Positions 12,201-21,204 of a DNA stretch of 64,000 nt are shown here, piece after piece. The position numbers and the translations under genes are program-made. The stretch covers positions 26,247,866-26,311,865 of the forward strand of contig NC_064846.1 in NCBI RefSeq assembly GCF_024166365.1, in the 5' to 3' direction. Each line of letters begins with the position of its first letter. The first letter of the stretch is position 1. The DNA is from Elephas maximus indicus (Eukaryota > Chordata > Mammalia > Proboscidea > Elephantidae). Below the pieces are notes generated by a model, which had not been told where the DNA came from, did no database searches, and saw only the letters and a program-made list of their open reading frames with translations.

Positions 12201-12340
12201 GTAAGTTTAATTTTCATGCAGTGTATTTTACTTTGATGGATTTTAGCACTGTTGCATTTTTTTAATGTATCATTAATAGAAATGAAAAATATTAAAGTGT
12301 TTTGTTTTTTGTTTTTTTTTAAAGCTGCTTGTTGAAATAG
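136..12340 (+). CDS. ZNF280C: ZNF280C, zinc finger protein 280C, C-terminal 272 residues (7 coding exons)
   Basis: Nuclear C2H2 zinc-finger protein of the ZNF280 (suppressor of hairy wing-like) family; presumed DNA-binding. Coding exons are 136-267, 4037-4347, 4724-4864, 7418-7480, 11902-12020, 12164-12200 and 12325-12340. Their lengths sum to 819 nt (272 codons plus TAG), and every junction keeps the frame with AG/GT borders. Visible fingers: a canonical C-X2-C-X12-H-X3-H in the first exon (CPKC...HKAQH), then CIEC, CNIC and CLNC fingers in exons three to five, some with odd histidine spacing. Between them lies a Ser/Thr/Lys-rich, basic linker (exon two). The end [12 protein letters not shown] resembles the end of human ZNF280C as I remember it (about 737 residues), so roughly residues 466-737 are present. 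The gene starts upstream of the window. ZNF280D is the nearest alternative, but linkage to RAB33A and AIFM1 favours ZNF280C. Confidence 0.93.
2476..3950 (-). mobile_element. L1 LINE 3' region, antisense, split by an AfroSINE
   Basis: Reads as the complement of mammalian L1M ORF2 3' end and 3' UTR. Typical antisense blocks are 'cacataccatacaattta', 'tttccaaagtgactgtacca' and 'tccacatccttgccaacact'. Interrupted at 2888-3056 by a SINE. Decayed, non-coding. Confidence 0.75.
2888..3056 (+). mobile_element. AfroSINE, short type
   Basis: Full-length copy: tRNA-like head (gtggcacagtggttaagag; B-box-like 'cagttccaatcctcc'), body 'ctctatgggg', tail 'gagttggaatcgattgga' then GT-rich end. Inserted in the antisense L1 at its 'atattttgttt' site. 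Confidence 0.88.
4037..4347 (+). CDS. ZNF280C: ZNF280C coding exon (linker)
   Basis: 311 nt, enters in phase 0 ([13 protein letters not shown]...) and leaves after two bases of an Arg codon. Acceptor CTATAG at 4031-4036; donor GTACTA at 4348. It encodes a Ser/Thr/Lys-rich, low-complexity basic linker without cysteine fingers, ending with KQRNRKSK and a KNIR motif. Confidence 0.92.
4724..4864 (+). CDS. ZNF280C: ZNF280C coding exon (two atypical fingers)
   Basis: 141 nt. Acceptor CATAAG before 4724; donor GTGAGT at 4865. It completes Arg from the previous exon and encodes GIHKCIEC... and [15 protein letters not shown], two C2H2-type fingers, finishing in NHMM. The second finger is completed by the next exon. 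Confidence 0.91.
6663..6985 (-). mobile_element. MER5-type hAT relic (antisense), split by a retroposon
   Basis: Halves at 6663-6718 ('tagtgcttctcaaaat') and about 6857-6985 ('tgcatttctaataagctccc', 'gatgctgatgctgc') read as the complement of MER5A, a non-autonomous hAT-Charlie element. The interior 6729-6856 is foreign. Confidence 0.65.
6729..6856 (+). mobile_element. Short retroposon insert in MER5 relic
   Basis: A 3' piece ending in an A-run, flanked by a similar 'aaagattcctga' / 'aaaaattcctga'. Its body ('attagtgttactgaa', 'gtgtgtattttcacc') is a diverged sense match to the complement of 20215-20290, so both belong to one family. Confidence 0.5.
7418..7480 (+). CDS. ZNF280C: ZNF280C coding exon (63 nt)
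   Basis: Short exon between acceptor CTCCAG (7412-7417) and donor GTAACC (7481). It encodes [20 protein letters not shown] with phase 2 at both sides, so it could be skipped without a frameshift. It supplies the last histidine of the finger begun in the preceding exon. Confidence 0.88.
7795..8165 (+). mobile_element. RTE-related non-autonomous element
   Basis: Its left part (tgtggtggcttgtgtgt, gggtcacctatggtggaca, gtctacttctgaaaattag, aggttggaaggcactc) resembles, from memory, the 5' end of the elephant RTE LINE. The right end (gagttggaacttgatggcaa, acaaacaatgac) is the usual RTE/AfroSINE tail. Looks like an internally deleted derivative. Confidence 0.5.
8560..9140 (+). mobile_element. L2 LINE 3' end, split by a retroposon
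   Basis: L2 hallmarks on both sides: 'ctccctcacctccttcaggt' and 'gtgaggctttccttggcaac' before the break, 'tactatctaacatactctgt' and 'ggcacatagtaggcactgag' after it. Interrupted at 8668-8917. Confidence 0.7.
8668..8917 (+). mobile_element. Poly(A)-tailed retroposon, family R1 (my name), 5'-truncated
   Basis: Shares 'ggtgaggagtgagcttcttg', 'gacacttgagactatgttgg', 'gagaggctgacttgatttgt' and 'aaagcacagtaaaa' with copies at 10313, 23992, 25848 and 59285. Non-coding; inserted in L2. Confidence 0.7.
9229..9296 (+). mobile_element. AfroSINE 3' fragment
   Basis: Only the tail is present: 'tagggttgctacgagtcag', 'aatcgactcgacagcagtgg', then GGTTTTGG repeats. Confidence 0.8.
10251..10770 (+). mobile_element. 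AfroSINE split by an R1 retroposon
   Basis: Head at 10251-10312 (gtggttgcacagtgtgtaag, gctgctaaccaaaagatcag) and remainder at about 10660-10770 (aaggtcggccattcgaaccc through gagtcagaatagacttgaca). The duplicated 'aaaagrtcrgc' marks the insertion point. Confidence 0.8.
10313..10659 (+). mobile_element. R1 retroposon nested in an AfroSINE
   Basis: Starts 'agcagacatggattggactg' and ends in the family terminus 'ttaaagcacaataaaaattt' at about 10612. A further 45 bases and a second A-run (to 10663) precede the resumed SINE, possibly a 3' transduction. Confidence 0.7.
10805..11010 (+). mobile_element. MIR SINE
   Basis: Old MIR pattern: 'acatgggctctggaatcaaa', 'cctggttctgacacttacct', 'ggcacagagtaagtgctcaa'. 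Confidence 0.75.
11902..12020 (+). CDS. ZNF280C: ZNF280C coding exon (last finger)
   Basis: 119 nt. Acceptor is a pyrimidine tract ending TTTTTCCATAG; donor GTATGT at 12021. It encodes [13 protein letters not shown]... through a finger with a long, irregular cysteine-histidine spacing (C-X2-C-X14-H), then HTCQVIKES. Confidence 0.91.
12164..12200 (+). CDS. ZNF280C: ZNF280C coding exon (37 nt microexon)
   Basis: Acceptor GATTTTAG ends at 12163; donor GTAAGT at 12201. It encodes [12 protein letters not shown] plus two bases. The STSEPT string matches the penultimate segment of the human protein as I remember it, which supports this very small exon. Confidence 0.85.
12325..12340 (+). CDS. ZNF280C: ZNF280C terminal coding exon (TCLLK-stop)
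   Basis: After a long T tract and AAAG (acceptor AG at 12323-12324), 16 coding bases finish a Thr codon and encode Cys-Leu-Leu-Lys then TAG at 12338-12340. Human ZNF280C ends, from memory, in a similar C-S-L-K. The exon continues as 3' UTR. Confidence 0.82.
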
Positions 12341-14235
12341 ATTCCTGCTCTATGGAGCTCGTGCAACCTGGTGCAAGACAAGTTGGAATTTCCTAAGTTC
12401 AAAGTTCTGACGTGTATTCTTACACAAAGGCAGTTTCCTAAGTCGAAAGTTCTGAAGTGTTTTCTTACACAAAAGCAGTTAAATAGCCAAGTTCATGACA
12501 CTAGCTCTCATTTCTCAGCTCTTTTCAGCTTTCAGATGGCACTAGATTCTTATTCCACCTTATCTTTGTGTCAGGTTAACATATCTTAACATCTGTTTCT
12601 TTTCTCCAGTTGGCTCTCTCTCCAAAAATAATTTTTGTTGCTATGGCCTTTTCTTACTTTGCTTAAAATAATTTGTGTTTTTCTCTGCTATACTTGCCTT
12701 TAGAATATTACATTCCAAACGATATGGCTGTTCATCTTTTTTTGTCTGTTTTGTCTGCTTTCTTTGTTAATTTCTATAAGTCTTACATTTTTAGGTCAGA
12801 TAGCTGTCTTTTTTCCCATTCCTTGTCTGTCATTGTTCTATTTTTCGTATTTTTCAGATGCAGAAGCAACACAGAAATTTCAAAAAATATCCAGGGTACT
12901 CCTGGACAGTGTCCCCCTTCGATGGACACAACTGATGCCTGTTCTCTCTTTCCAAGGAATGTGAATAATTTGACTGTGAGATCTCCTCTAGTTTGTGGCC
13001 TCAAGAAATCATATCTTGGGGAGAGTACCTTTCTACATGACTGGCCTCCTACCAGGCTGGTCCTGATTTGGCCAGAGATGACCTCAAAGCCCAACAAATT
13101 GAGCACATCTCCCCACTCTGGGCTTTGGCTCTTGATCTTGAGCTTATGGGTCGATTCTAACCAAGAAAAGGCCGTCAAATCAGTGCTTCAACATCCAGGT
13201 TGAAGTTTAATCATTTTGGCTGCTGCCCTTTAATCTTCCTCTAACATGCATGCAGTCCAAGGAATACTAAAGTTCTGGTTGTGTAGAGACCAAGGCTACT
13301 TTCATGTTCTTAGAACAAGTTTCTAAAATTACAGTTCCAAAGTTATAATTTTTTGTACTGTCATTTGAAGTTTTATCCAGTATTAACCCTAGGAATTAAT
13401 CAGCAATATTATATTCAATTTTTCTCTTTTTTTTTTTAATTTAATTCAATTTTAGTAACTTGGTTTTGTGTTTTCTCTAAAGCTTTTGGTGTCCACTTTG
13501 TTATGTATGTCTACTTTTATGCTCTTCTTTTTTAAAACTTTTGTCCCATGCTTGTTTTGTTAAGAATTTCGAGATTCCTTAGACTCCTCTATAGATTTTA
13601 GGTAGCTACCTATAGGGTTGCCATGGAAACCCTGGTGGTGTAGTGGTTAAGTGCTACGGTGGCTAACCAAAATGTCAGCAGTTCTAATCCACCAAACTGC
13701 TCCTTGGAACTCCGTGGGTCGGTTCTACTCTGTCCTGTAGGGTCCCTGTGAGTTGGATTTGACTCAACGGCAACAGATTCGGTTTTTGGTTTTATAGGGT
13801 TGCTATAAGTTAGTATCAGCTTGACACCACACAACAGCAACAACAACATCAGTTGGTAGCTGCTTAATTTGGCAGTTGTTCAGACCAGTAGACATTATTA
13901 CATTCTCTCTCTATCTCAGCTGTCATTACTAACATCTTAAAGCTTGTGAGTTCAAAGGTACAAACAATTGGCGAAATCTCTTCTTAACAGACCTTAAAAC
14001 AAGTGTTGAAGTTACATTTCTGTATGTCTAATACATAATGTAGTTCCTTCGGATAAAGATAATATATTCAAAAATATTGGGACCAAAAATGCACTTGTTT
14101 CTTGCCCATATATATATAGATGTATATTTTTTTTAATTTGGTGTTTGTTTATTTTGGTTACATTGAATATAGATTTGCTGAACAGTTTTGATGTAATTAC
14201 TTATTTTTTTAATAAAATTTGAATTACTTGAGTGC
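12341..14235 (+). other. ZNF280C: ZNF280C 3' UTR (inferred) with AATAAA at 14211
   Basis: Untranslated remainder of the terminal exon, inferred to run from the stop to a cleavage site just past AATAAA (14211-14216), which is followed by a GT-rich stretch (tgccttggtgtagt). It is AT-rich, holds an AfroSINE in sense at 13622-13792, and contains an open frame (12673-13203) without any family resemblance. The 3' end is an inference; transcripts would settle it. Confidence 0.6.
13622..13792 (+). mobile_element. AfroSINE in the ZNF280C 3' UTR
   Basis: Full-length short type, in sense. Flanked by an exact 11-bp target duplication, tatagggttgc at 13611-13621 and 13793-13803. The sequence just after it (ttagtatcagcttgacacca, then CAA repeats) is an older RTE/SINE tail that served as target. 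Confidence 0.9.
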
Positions 14236-15210
14236 CTTGGTGTAGTCATTTTCTAACAACTTCTTATAAAAGCTACAGAATGGCTTTGCTTGTTTCATGG
14301 AACCCTAATCACTTGGCCTGCCAGCTGAGAGCTTTATCTCTTTAGTTCATCTTGCACTTTTTCCTCCAGCACAATTAAAACCTCAGTATTTATACTTTAC
14401 TGATTTCTTGAATTTTAAAGAGTAGCAACATTCCTTTTGTGATCTTAAAAACCATGAAGACAGGCAGGCTCAAAAGTTGTGATGACTCCGATCATTAAGT
14501 CGTGTTTTTTCCTAAAATCAGAACTTCTTGAATTTTACTTTGAAATGGATTACTCCTTGCAATTTATCATCAAAAGAGGTTAATCCATTAGTTTTAGTTT
14601 TCCAATCTGATTTCTGCTGTGAATGATTTTCCAAAATCTGCAAAAGTGGCTTGGTTCTTAGTAGTAGTAGTAGACATGGTGATATTCCAGTCTTTAATTC
14701 CTTATCTTTCTTTAGGATGTTTTCTCATCCACCCCCTTTCTACTTTTTTTTTTTTTTAGGTTTCAAACTTTTGCCCAGAACTAATAGTGTCTTTCCATTA
14801 TTAACATAAATTTTCTTTTCATTCACAGATATTTTCTCTGCTTTGGTCATAGTGGAAAAATCCGGTAGACCACTTTCTAACTATAGTGACATTGTAGGAG
14901 GGGTACTGCTTTGTGGGTGCAGAGGAGGCTAGTAGAGGATAGGGCCTGAGAGGTCGTGTGGATCATTAGGGCCTTATAGGCAAGTGTAAGGATTTGGCAT
15001 TTACTCTGAGATGGGAAGCTATTAGAGGATTTTGAATAGAGGAGTATTTCGTATCTCAATAAAATAAATGAGGGAAAAACCCTTAAATACAGAATAGTTT
15101 CATAACAGGATCACTCTAGCTGCTGTCTTGAGAATAAGCTGTAGGGGGACAAGGGCAGAATCAGGGAGATCAGTTCGGTTATTGTAATCAGGTGAGAAAT
15201 GATAGGGGCT

Positions 15211-15898
15211 ATTTTAATTAGCTAGTGCTGCTATAACAGATAATACGGGCTATAACAGAAATACCGTAAGTGGATGGCTTTAACAAAGAGAAGTTTATTC
15301 TCTCACAGCCTAGGAGGCTAGAAGTCCAAATTCAGGGTGTCAGCTCCAGGGGAAGGCTTTCTCTCCTTCTCGGCCTTCTCATCAATCTTCCCTCCGCCTA
15401 GGAGCTTCTCTGTGCAGGGACCCCGGGGCCAAAGGACAGGCTCTGCTCCCAGCACTGCTTTCTTGGTGATATGAGGTCCCTTTCTCTGCTTGGTTCTTTT
15501 TCCTTTTATCTCTCGTAATATAAAACGGAAAACCCTGGTGGTGTAGTGGTTAAGTCCTATGGCTGCTAAGCAAAAGGTAGGCAGTTCAAATCCACCAGAT
15601 GCTCCTTGGAAACTCTACGGGGCAGTTCTACTCTGTCCTATAGGGTCGCTGTGAGTCTGAATCGACTAGGCAGCGGGTTTGATTTTGGGTTTTTGAGATA
15701 GAAGGTGGTACAGGCCACACCCTAGGGGAACTCCCTTTACATTGGATCAGGGATGTGACCTTAATGTTACAATCACACTCTAATCCTCTTTAGCATAAAA
15801 TTACAATCCCAAAATGGAGGACGACCACACAATACTGGGAATCATGGGCCTAGCCAAGTTGATATATATTTTTGAAGGATACAATTCAATCCATGACA
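15211..15898 (-). repeat. 3' LTR of the MaLR element (contains AfroSINE)
   Basis: About 520 bp of LTR once the inserted SINE (15527-15695) is removed. Its inner border reads 'caatccatgaca', the complement of the TGTCATGGATTG start seen in the solo LTR at 31713. Confidence 0.75.
15527..15695 (+). mobile_element. AfroSINE, short type, inside the MaLR 3' LTR
   Basis: Complete copy from 'ggaaaaccctggtggtgtag' to 'gcgggtttgattttgggttt'. It postdates the LTR element, since the LTR sequence resumes on the far side. Confidence 0.88.
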
Positions 15899-16768
15899 TT
15901 CCACCCTTTGGCCCCCAAAAGATCACATCCTTGCAACGGGCAAAACATCTTCACCCCATCATACCATAGCAAAAGTCTTAACTCCAAGTCCAAAATCCAA
16001 AAATTCCTCTTCATCTGAAAAATCTAGAACACAAGTTATCTGCTTCCAAAGTACAATGGCAGAACAGGCACAAGCTAGACATTTCCATTACAAATGGGAG
16101 AAACTGGAGGAAAAGAAGGCATAATAAGCATCAAGCAAGTCAGCAGAACACGGTCCTCAAGGCATTTAACATAATCTGTTCTCTGAGACAATTTACACAA
16201 TGGCCCTGCCCTCCAGACTCTAGGTATGGGCCACACACACTGGATCCTGAATGGAGGTTCCTCAGCCCTGGGCTTCAGCTCCGCCTTCCATGCCCACTGG
16301 GACAGCAGCTCTGCTCCCTCGGCTTTAGACTCACCATTCTTCTGGTCTTACCTGAGTGGTGACTCCACCCTTTGAAATCCCAGAGGTCCTGGCTATCCCT
16401 TTTGAGACTGAGGCAGCTCGGCTTCTTGTGTTCCTTGTCTCTTCTGCTTCCTGTGGCTTCTGGGTCCTTGGGCCTCAAGCCCACATCTGCCCTGCAGGGG
16501 CAAGTGTTCCAAAGCTCTGTAGCTCCACTGGTATGTGCCTGGAGGCACCCCACTCTGCCAAGAAGCCTCCTGGACACAGGCACTCAGCTCTCTCTCTCCA
16601 TGGGTCAGCTCCAGTGCTGTCTGGCATTGGTCTGGTTGTGCTGCTGCTGGTTCTTTGTCACTGCTGCTTCTCTGCAGCTGCTGGTCCTCTGCCGCTGCCA
16701 CTCTATCCACTCACAGTTCCGAAACAACTTCCACAATTTAGGTATTTATTATTTCCAGTACCAAATTC

Positions 16769-17259
16769 TGTCTTAGTCATCTAGTGCTGCTATCACAGAA
16801 ATACCACAAGTGGATGGCTTTAACAAAGAGATATTTATTTTCTCACAGTCTAGTAGGCTAGAAGTCCAAATTCAAGGCATTGGCTCCAGGGGAAGGCTTT
16901 CTGTCTCTGTCGGCCTTATCAATCTTCTCCTGGACTAGAAACTTCGCACAGGGACTTAAGGTCCAAAGGACGGGTTCTGCTCTCAGCACTGCTTTCTTGG
17001 TGGTATAAGGTCCCCAACTCTGCTTGCTTCCCTTTTCTTATATCTCTTGTGAGATTAAAGGTGGTCCAGACCACACCCAGGGAAACTCCCCTTACGTTGG
17101 ATCAGGGATGTGACCTTAGTAAGGGTGTTACAATCCCACCCTAATCCTCTTTAACATATAATTACAGTCACAAAATGAGGACAACCACACAATACTGGGA
17201 ATCATGGCCTAACCGAGTTGATAAACACATTTTTTGGGGCACACAATTCAGTCAATGAC
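16769..17259 (-). repeat. 5' LTR of the MaLR element
   Basis: 491 bp. Inner border 'tgtcttagtcatctagtgct' (complement of the LTR 3' terminus), outer end 'cacaattcagtcaatgacg'. The length agrees with the 479-bp solo LTR at 31713-32191. Confidence 0.75.
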
Positions 17260-17949
17260 GGGCTTAGACTAGGATGGTAGCACTGTAGGTGATAAGTGGT
17301 TTAATTCTGGATATATCTCAACAGATTTTGTTGATGATTTGGGTGTGAGGGGTGAGCGAAAGTGTTGAGGACAGTATAACTACTAGCCTGAGCAACTGAA
17401 AAGATGATGTTGATATTAACTGGGAGGACTAACGGAGGAGATTTGGGTGAGAAGATGAGGACCTTGATTTGTGACACATTTGAGTTTGAGATGCCTATGC
17501 AATATCCAGGTGAGTATATCATGGACATTAGGATGTATGACTCTGGAGTTTAGGGGAGAGGTCCACGCTGTCAGTAAAATTTAATTTTCATAAAAGTCAT
17601 GAGACTGAGATCACCAAGGAGTAGAGACTGAGAAAAGCACAAGGTGCATAGACAGCTCTGGGGCATTCCAGCACTAAAAGGTTGGGGAGATGAGGAGTCA
17701 GTGGAGGGGATGTGGAGTGCCCAGTAATGAGGAATACCAAGGGAGGGGTAGTGTCTTTGAAGCCTCAGGTGCCCTATTTGTACAACATGGGTGCTAACTT
17801 ATTCTATAGAGTTCTGGGATTCTATTTTGGTTATACCTAAGCATCACTAATAATTTGTTCTATGAGAAAACGAATTCAGATTACCACATACAGTAATCCC
17901 CAAGAGCAGAAACAGGGACTCTTTCAATCTTGAGAAAAATGTTTCCATT

Positions 17950-17998
17950 GCACCTAAACCCACGGCTGTCGACTGGTTTCCGATTCATAGCAACCTAA
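17950..17998 (-). mobile_element. AfroSINE tail fragment
   Basis: Short antisense piece ('acggctgtcgactggtttcc', 'gattcatagcaacc') followed by an A-rich simple repeat. Confidence 0.5.
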
Positions 17999-18426
17999 AA
18001 ACCTAAAAAAAAAAACCTAAAAATGGTTAATTCTCTACATGTTCTCTTATAAAGACAGTTGTCTTCCATTTCTATAAAAGAAGGTATTTAGGTCTAGAAC
18101 TAATGTCCATAATTTATAGTCTTCAAAATAAAGGCTCCATGGCAAATAATTTTGTGAAATACTAAGTTAAAATTAGATTGTTTATTGTGGGATTTTTCAT
18201 GCTGTATGTAGCCTGTGATTCCCTAAGAAAAAACTTAGCAGGCACTTATTTCACCCTGGAATTTTCCCTCTAAAAACTTAGTAACTTCTTGATATTCTCT
18301 GTAGAATGTGGAGAATTCTGATTTACAGTAATCATTCTTCAGATTTTCTGAATTGGAAGGGAAAAGTAGTTGGATGAGGTTGTTGCCTAAGGTGGACTCC
18401 TAAACGTAAGTCATTTGTAAGGTGAG

Positions 18427-18832
18427 AAGGTCCCGGGTAGAGCTGAAGAAAAATGTAGAACAAGATTCTAACTCCCCCCCCCCCAGAAAAAAAGACCAGA
18501 CTTACCGGTCTGACAGAGACTGGAGAAACCCCAAGAGTATGGTCCGTGGACTCCCTTTTAACTCAGTACTGAAGTCATTCCTGAGGTTCACCCTTCAGCC
18601 AAGATTAGGCCCATAAAACAAAACAAGAGACTAAATGGCCATACCAGCCCAGGGGCGAGGACAAGAAGGCAGGAGGGGACAGGAAAGCTGGGAACAGGAA
18701 ACCCAAGGGCGAGAAGGGGAGAGTGTTGACACATCATGGGGGTGGCAACCAATGTCACAAAACAATGTGTGTATTGTTTAATGAGAAATTAATTTTCTCT
18801 GTAAACCATCTAAAATACAATTTAAAAATTTT
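18427..18832 (+). mobile_element. Poly(A)-tailed retroposon, family R2 (my name), copy 1
   Basis: Contains 'aagaccagacttaccggtct', 'ttaactcagtactgaagtca', 'ggaggggacaggaaagctgg' and 'gagagtgttgacacatcatg', ending 'aaaatacaatttaaaaa'. A C-run at 18474-18484 lies near its start. Second copy at 18860 in the same orientation. Confidence 0.65.
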
Positions 18833-18859
18833 TTCTCCAGGAAAAAAAAATCACTAACT

Positions 18860-19215
18860 CAAAAAAAAAAAAAAAAGACCAGACTTACTGATCTGACAGA
18901 GACTAGAGAAACCCCGAGAGTATGGCCTCCAGACACCCTTTTAACTCCATACTGAAGTCACTCATGAGGTTCACCCTTCATCCAAAGATTATACAGACCC
19001 ATAAAACAAGACTAACGGGGCACACCAGCCCAGGGGCAGGAACTAGAAGGCAGGAGGGGACAGGAAAGCTGGTAATAGGGAACCAAAGGTGGAGAAGGGA
19101 GAGTGTTGACATGTCATGGGGTTGTTCACCAATGTCATAAAACAATACGTGTACTAACTGTTTAATGAGAAACTAGTTCTGTAAACCTTCATCCAAAATA
19201 CAATTTAAAAAAAGT
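18860..19215 (+). mobile_element. R2 retroposon, copy 2 (tandem with copy 1)
   Basis: Repeats copy 1 almost block for block from 'aagaccagacttactgatct' to 'ccaaaatacaatttaaaaaa'. It starts after an A-run that may be copy 1's tail plus its own junction. Confidence 0.65.
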
Positions 19216-19624
19216 GAAAAAAAAATTGTAAGGTGGAGTATATAACTGGAGGCTGGCAATATACATTTTCATATTTCTATAAGTTATATCAGGGAAAATT
19301 GTATGCTTATTATTGTGTTTATAAAACCCTAAGAAATATAAAACTGGGACAGACCAGTTATTTTTGTTGGAAAGCATGGTTACTTTACATGATTTCTAAC
19401 TCAAGAAGCTTAAGACTATCTTAATTATTTCTATTGTCTATAACTCATTATGCTCAGTCTATCAGTATACCTACTTATTTTCTTGAAACTGTGATTATTT
19501 TTGACCTATTATTATCTATTAAGGGCTTTCTTAATCTGTAATGTTTTACTTCCTGCTTAAACAGTTTCAGCAGGTCTTTCTTGACACTAGGGTTAGGAGG
19601 TTTAAGTAACCCCCCTTGAACCCT

Positions 19625-19815
19625 TAAAGGGGCAGTGTGGCAGACTGGTTAAGAGTTTCAGGCTCTGCAGCAAACTGCCACTTAGTAGTGTATAACTTTG
19701 GGCAAGTTACTTGACCTCTTTGCCCCAGTTTTCTTTTTTGTAAAATGCAGATTTTACAACACCTACTCTTACGGTTATTGAGGGAATTAAATGAGCTAAT
19801 GTATATATTTTAATG
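19625..19815 (+). mobile_element. MIR SINE
   Basis: 'gtgtggcagactggttaaga', 'ggcaagttacttgacctctt' and 'gagggaattaaatgagctaa' are standard MIR blocks. Confidence 0.75.
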
Positions 19816-19823
19816 TATATATA

Positions 19824-19981
19824 CACCCTGGTACACAGTGGTTAAGAGCTCGGCTGCTAACTAAAAGGTCAGCAGTTCGAATCCACCAGCTGCTCCTTGG
19901 AAACCCTATGGGGCAGTTCTGCTCTGTCCTATAGGGTCGCTATGAGTCGGAATCGACTCAACAGCAATGGTTTTGTTTTTT
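19824..19981 (+). mobile_element. AfroSINE, short type
   Basis: Well preserved: 'ctaaaaggtcagcagttcga', 'ccatagggtcgctatgag'-type tail (ctatagggtcgctatgagtc). Flanked by imperfect 'aatgtatatata' / 'aatgtgtatata'. Confidence 0.9.
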
Positions 19982-20112
19982 AAATGTGTATATAGCACTT
20001 AGAACAATGACTGGCACATAAACACTAACAGTGTAAGTCATTGTAGTTACTATTAATCTTATCCTATTACTACCCTTCAGGATTTTATTTTTGCATTCAT
20101 TTTATTCAGATA

Positions 20113-20199
20113 AAAAGTTTCCATTAAGTCGACTCTGACTCATGGCAGCCCCATGTGTGTCAGAGTAGAATTGCACTCCATAGGGTTTTCTTTTTTTAT
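20113..20199 (-). mobile_element. AfroSINE long type, partial
   Basis: Antisense tail: 'tccattaagtcgactctgac', 'ccccatgtgtgtcagagtag', 'actccatagggttttc'. It stops abruptly at the next retroposon and may continue at about 21110-21200. Confidence 0.75.
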
Positions 20200-20998
20200 T
20201 TTGTTGTTGTTGAAAATATTCACAGCAAAACATACACCAATTCAACAGTTTCTACATGTACCATTTAGTGACATTGATTACATTCTTTGAGTTGTGCAAC
20301 CATTCTCGCCATCCTTTTCTGAGTTGTTCCTCCCCCCCCCCCGTTAACATAAACTCACTGCCCCCTAAGGTTACTATCTTTCAAGTTGCTATTGTCACTT
20401 TGATCCCATATAGTTCTTCACAGAGCATAATGCTCAAGGCAAACCTTTTTTACTAGTTAAGCTAAACTATTGTTTGGTTTTAAGACGATTTCAGGGAATA
20501 TTTTTGGTTTAAGGTTTAAAGATTATCTCAGGGCAATAGTTTCAGGGGTTCATTCAACCTTCATGGCTCCAGGAACTCTGGATTCCATGAGAATTTGAAA
20601 TTCTGTTCCGCATTTATCCCCTTTGATCAGGATTCTTCTATAGAATATTTGATCAAAATGTTCAGTAATGGTAGCTGGGCACCATCCAGTTTTTCTGGTC
20701 TCATGGCAAAGGAGGCAGTTGTGCATGGAGACAATTAGCCGCACATTCCATATGCTCCTTGTATTCCTGGTGCTCTTTTTCCTCTTGCCCCAGGTGAATA
20801 GAGACTAATTGTTGTGCCTTGGATGGCCACTTGCCAGGCACTATGCCATGAACCAGGAGGTAGAATTGAAGCACTAAACATGTTACTAGACCAATTAACT
20901 GGGATGTACAATGAAACCATGACCCTAAACCTCCAAACCAAGAAACCAAATTCCATGAAGATTTGGGTTGTACATAAGCAGGCTCAACAGCTCATCTT
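20200..20998 (-). mobile_element. Antisense retroposon, family R3 (my name), inserted in an AfroSINE
   Basis: About 800 bp, familiar as an abundant elephant repeat: 'cagcaaaacatacaccaatt', 'actgccccctaaggttacta', 'gctaaactattgtttggttt', 'gcaccatccagtttttctgg'. Begins with a TTG run (antisense tail). Contains a C-run at 20333-20342. No protein coding evident. Confidence 0.6.
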
Positions 20999-21109
20999 TT
21001 TTTGTTTTTTGTTTTTGGTCTTTATTGTAAATGTGTCTATCATACAACTTTTGTCAATTTAACTTTTTACAGGTGTACTAATTGAATTGACAGCAATTAC
21101 AATAATTGA

Positions 21110-21202
21110 TTCATAGGGTTTTCAATGGCTGATTTTTCAGAAGTAGATTAGCATGTCTTTCTTCCGTGGTGCCTTTGAGTGAACTCAAACCTCCAACATT
21201 TC
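21110..21202 (-). mobile_element. AfroSINE long type, partial
   Basis: 'attcatagggttttcaatgg', 'ctgatttttcagaagtagat' and 'tgaactcaaacctccaacat' are the antisense middle of the long AfroSINE; probably the other part of the fragment at 20113. Confidence 0.65.
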
Positions 21203-21204
21203 AG

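Larger units (their letters stand above)
15211..17259 (-). mobile_element. MaLR-type LTR retrotransposon with both LTRs
   Basis: Two antisense LTRs bracket an internal region. The 3' LTR is 15211-15898, carrying a SINE; the internal part is 15899-16768; the 5' LTR is 16769-17259. Both LTRs share 'ctagtgctgctat', 'agtggatggctttaac', 'gaagtccaaattca' and 'agcactgctttcttggt'. Read on the minus strand, the bases before the 3' LTR are purine-rich (aaagggtggaa), as in a polypurine tract. The internal region lacks a coherent protein, as usual for MaLR. Candidate 5-bp duplication gggct at 15206-15210 and 17260-17264, though the outer ends are eroded. Confidence 0.75.

Noticed and set aside
12861-12897. 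Possible alternative ZNF280C exon after a TTTTTCAG acceptor-like site
   Set aside because: The stop and terminal exon at 12325-12340 already complete the known protein end, and no in-phase donor with family sequence follows.
12673-13203. 176-codon frame in the ZNF280C 3' UTR
   Set aside because: It lies past the ZNF280C stop, has an antisense frame of similar length, and shows no recognisable domain; hydrophobic runs come from T-rich DNA.
16275-16784. Several overlapping frames of 100-140 codons on both strands
   Set aside because: All lie in the MaLR internal region, which is GC-rich and non-coding; no retroviral protein motif is evident.
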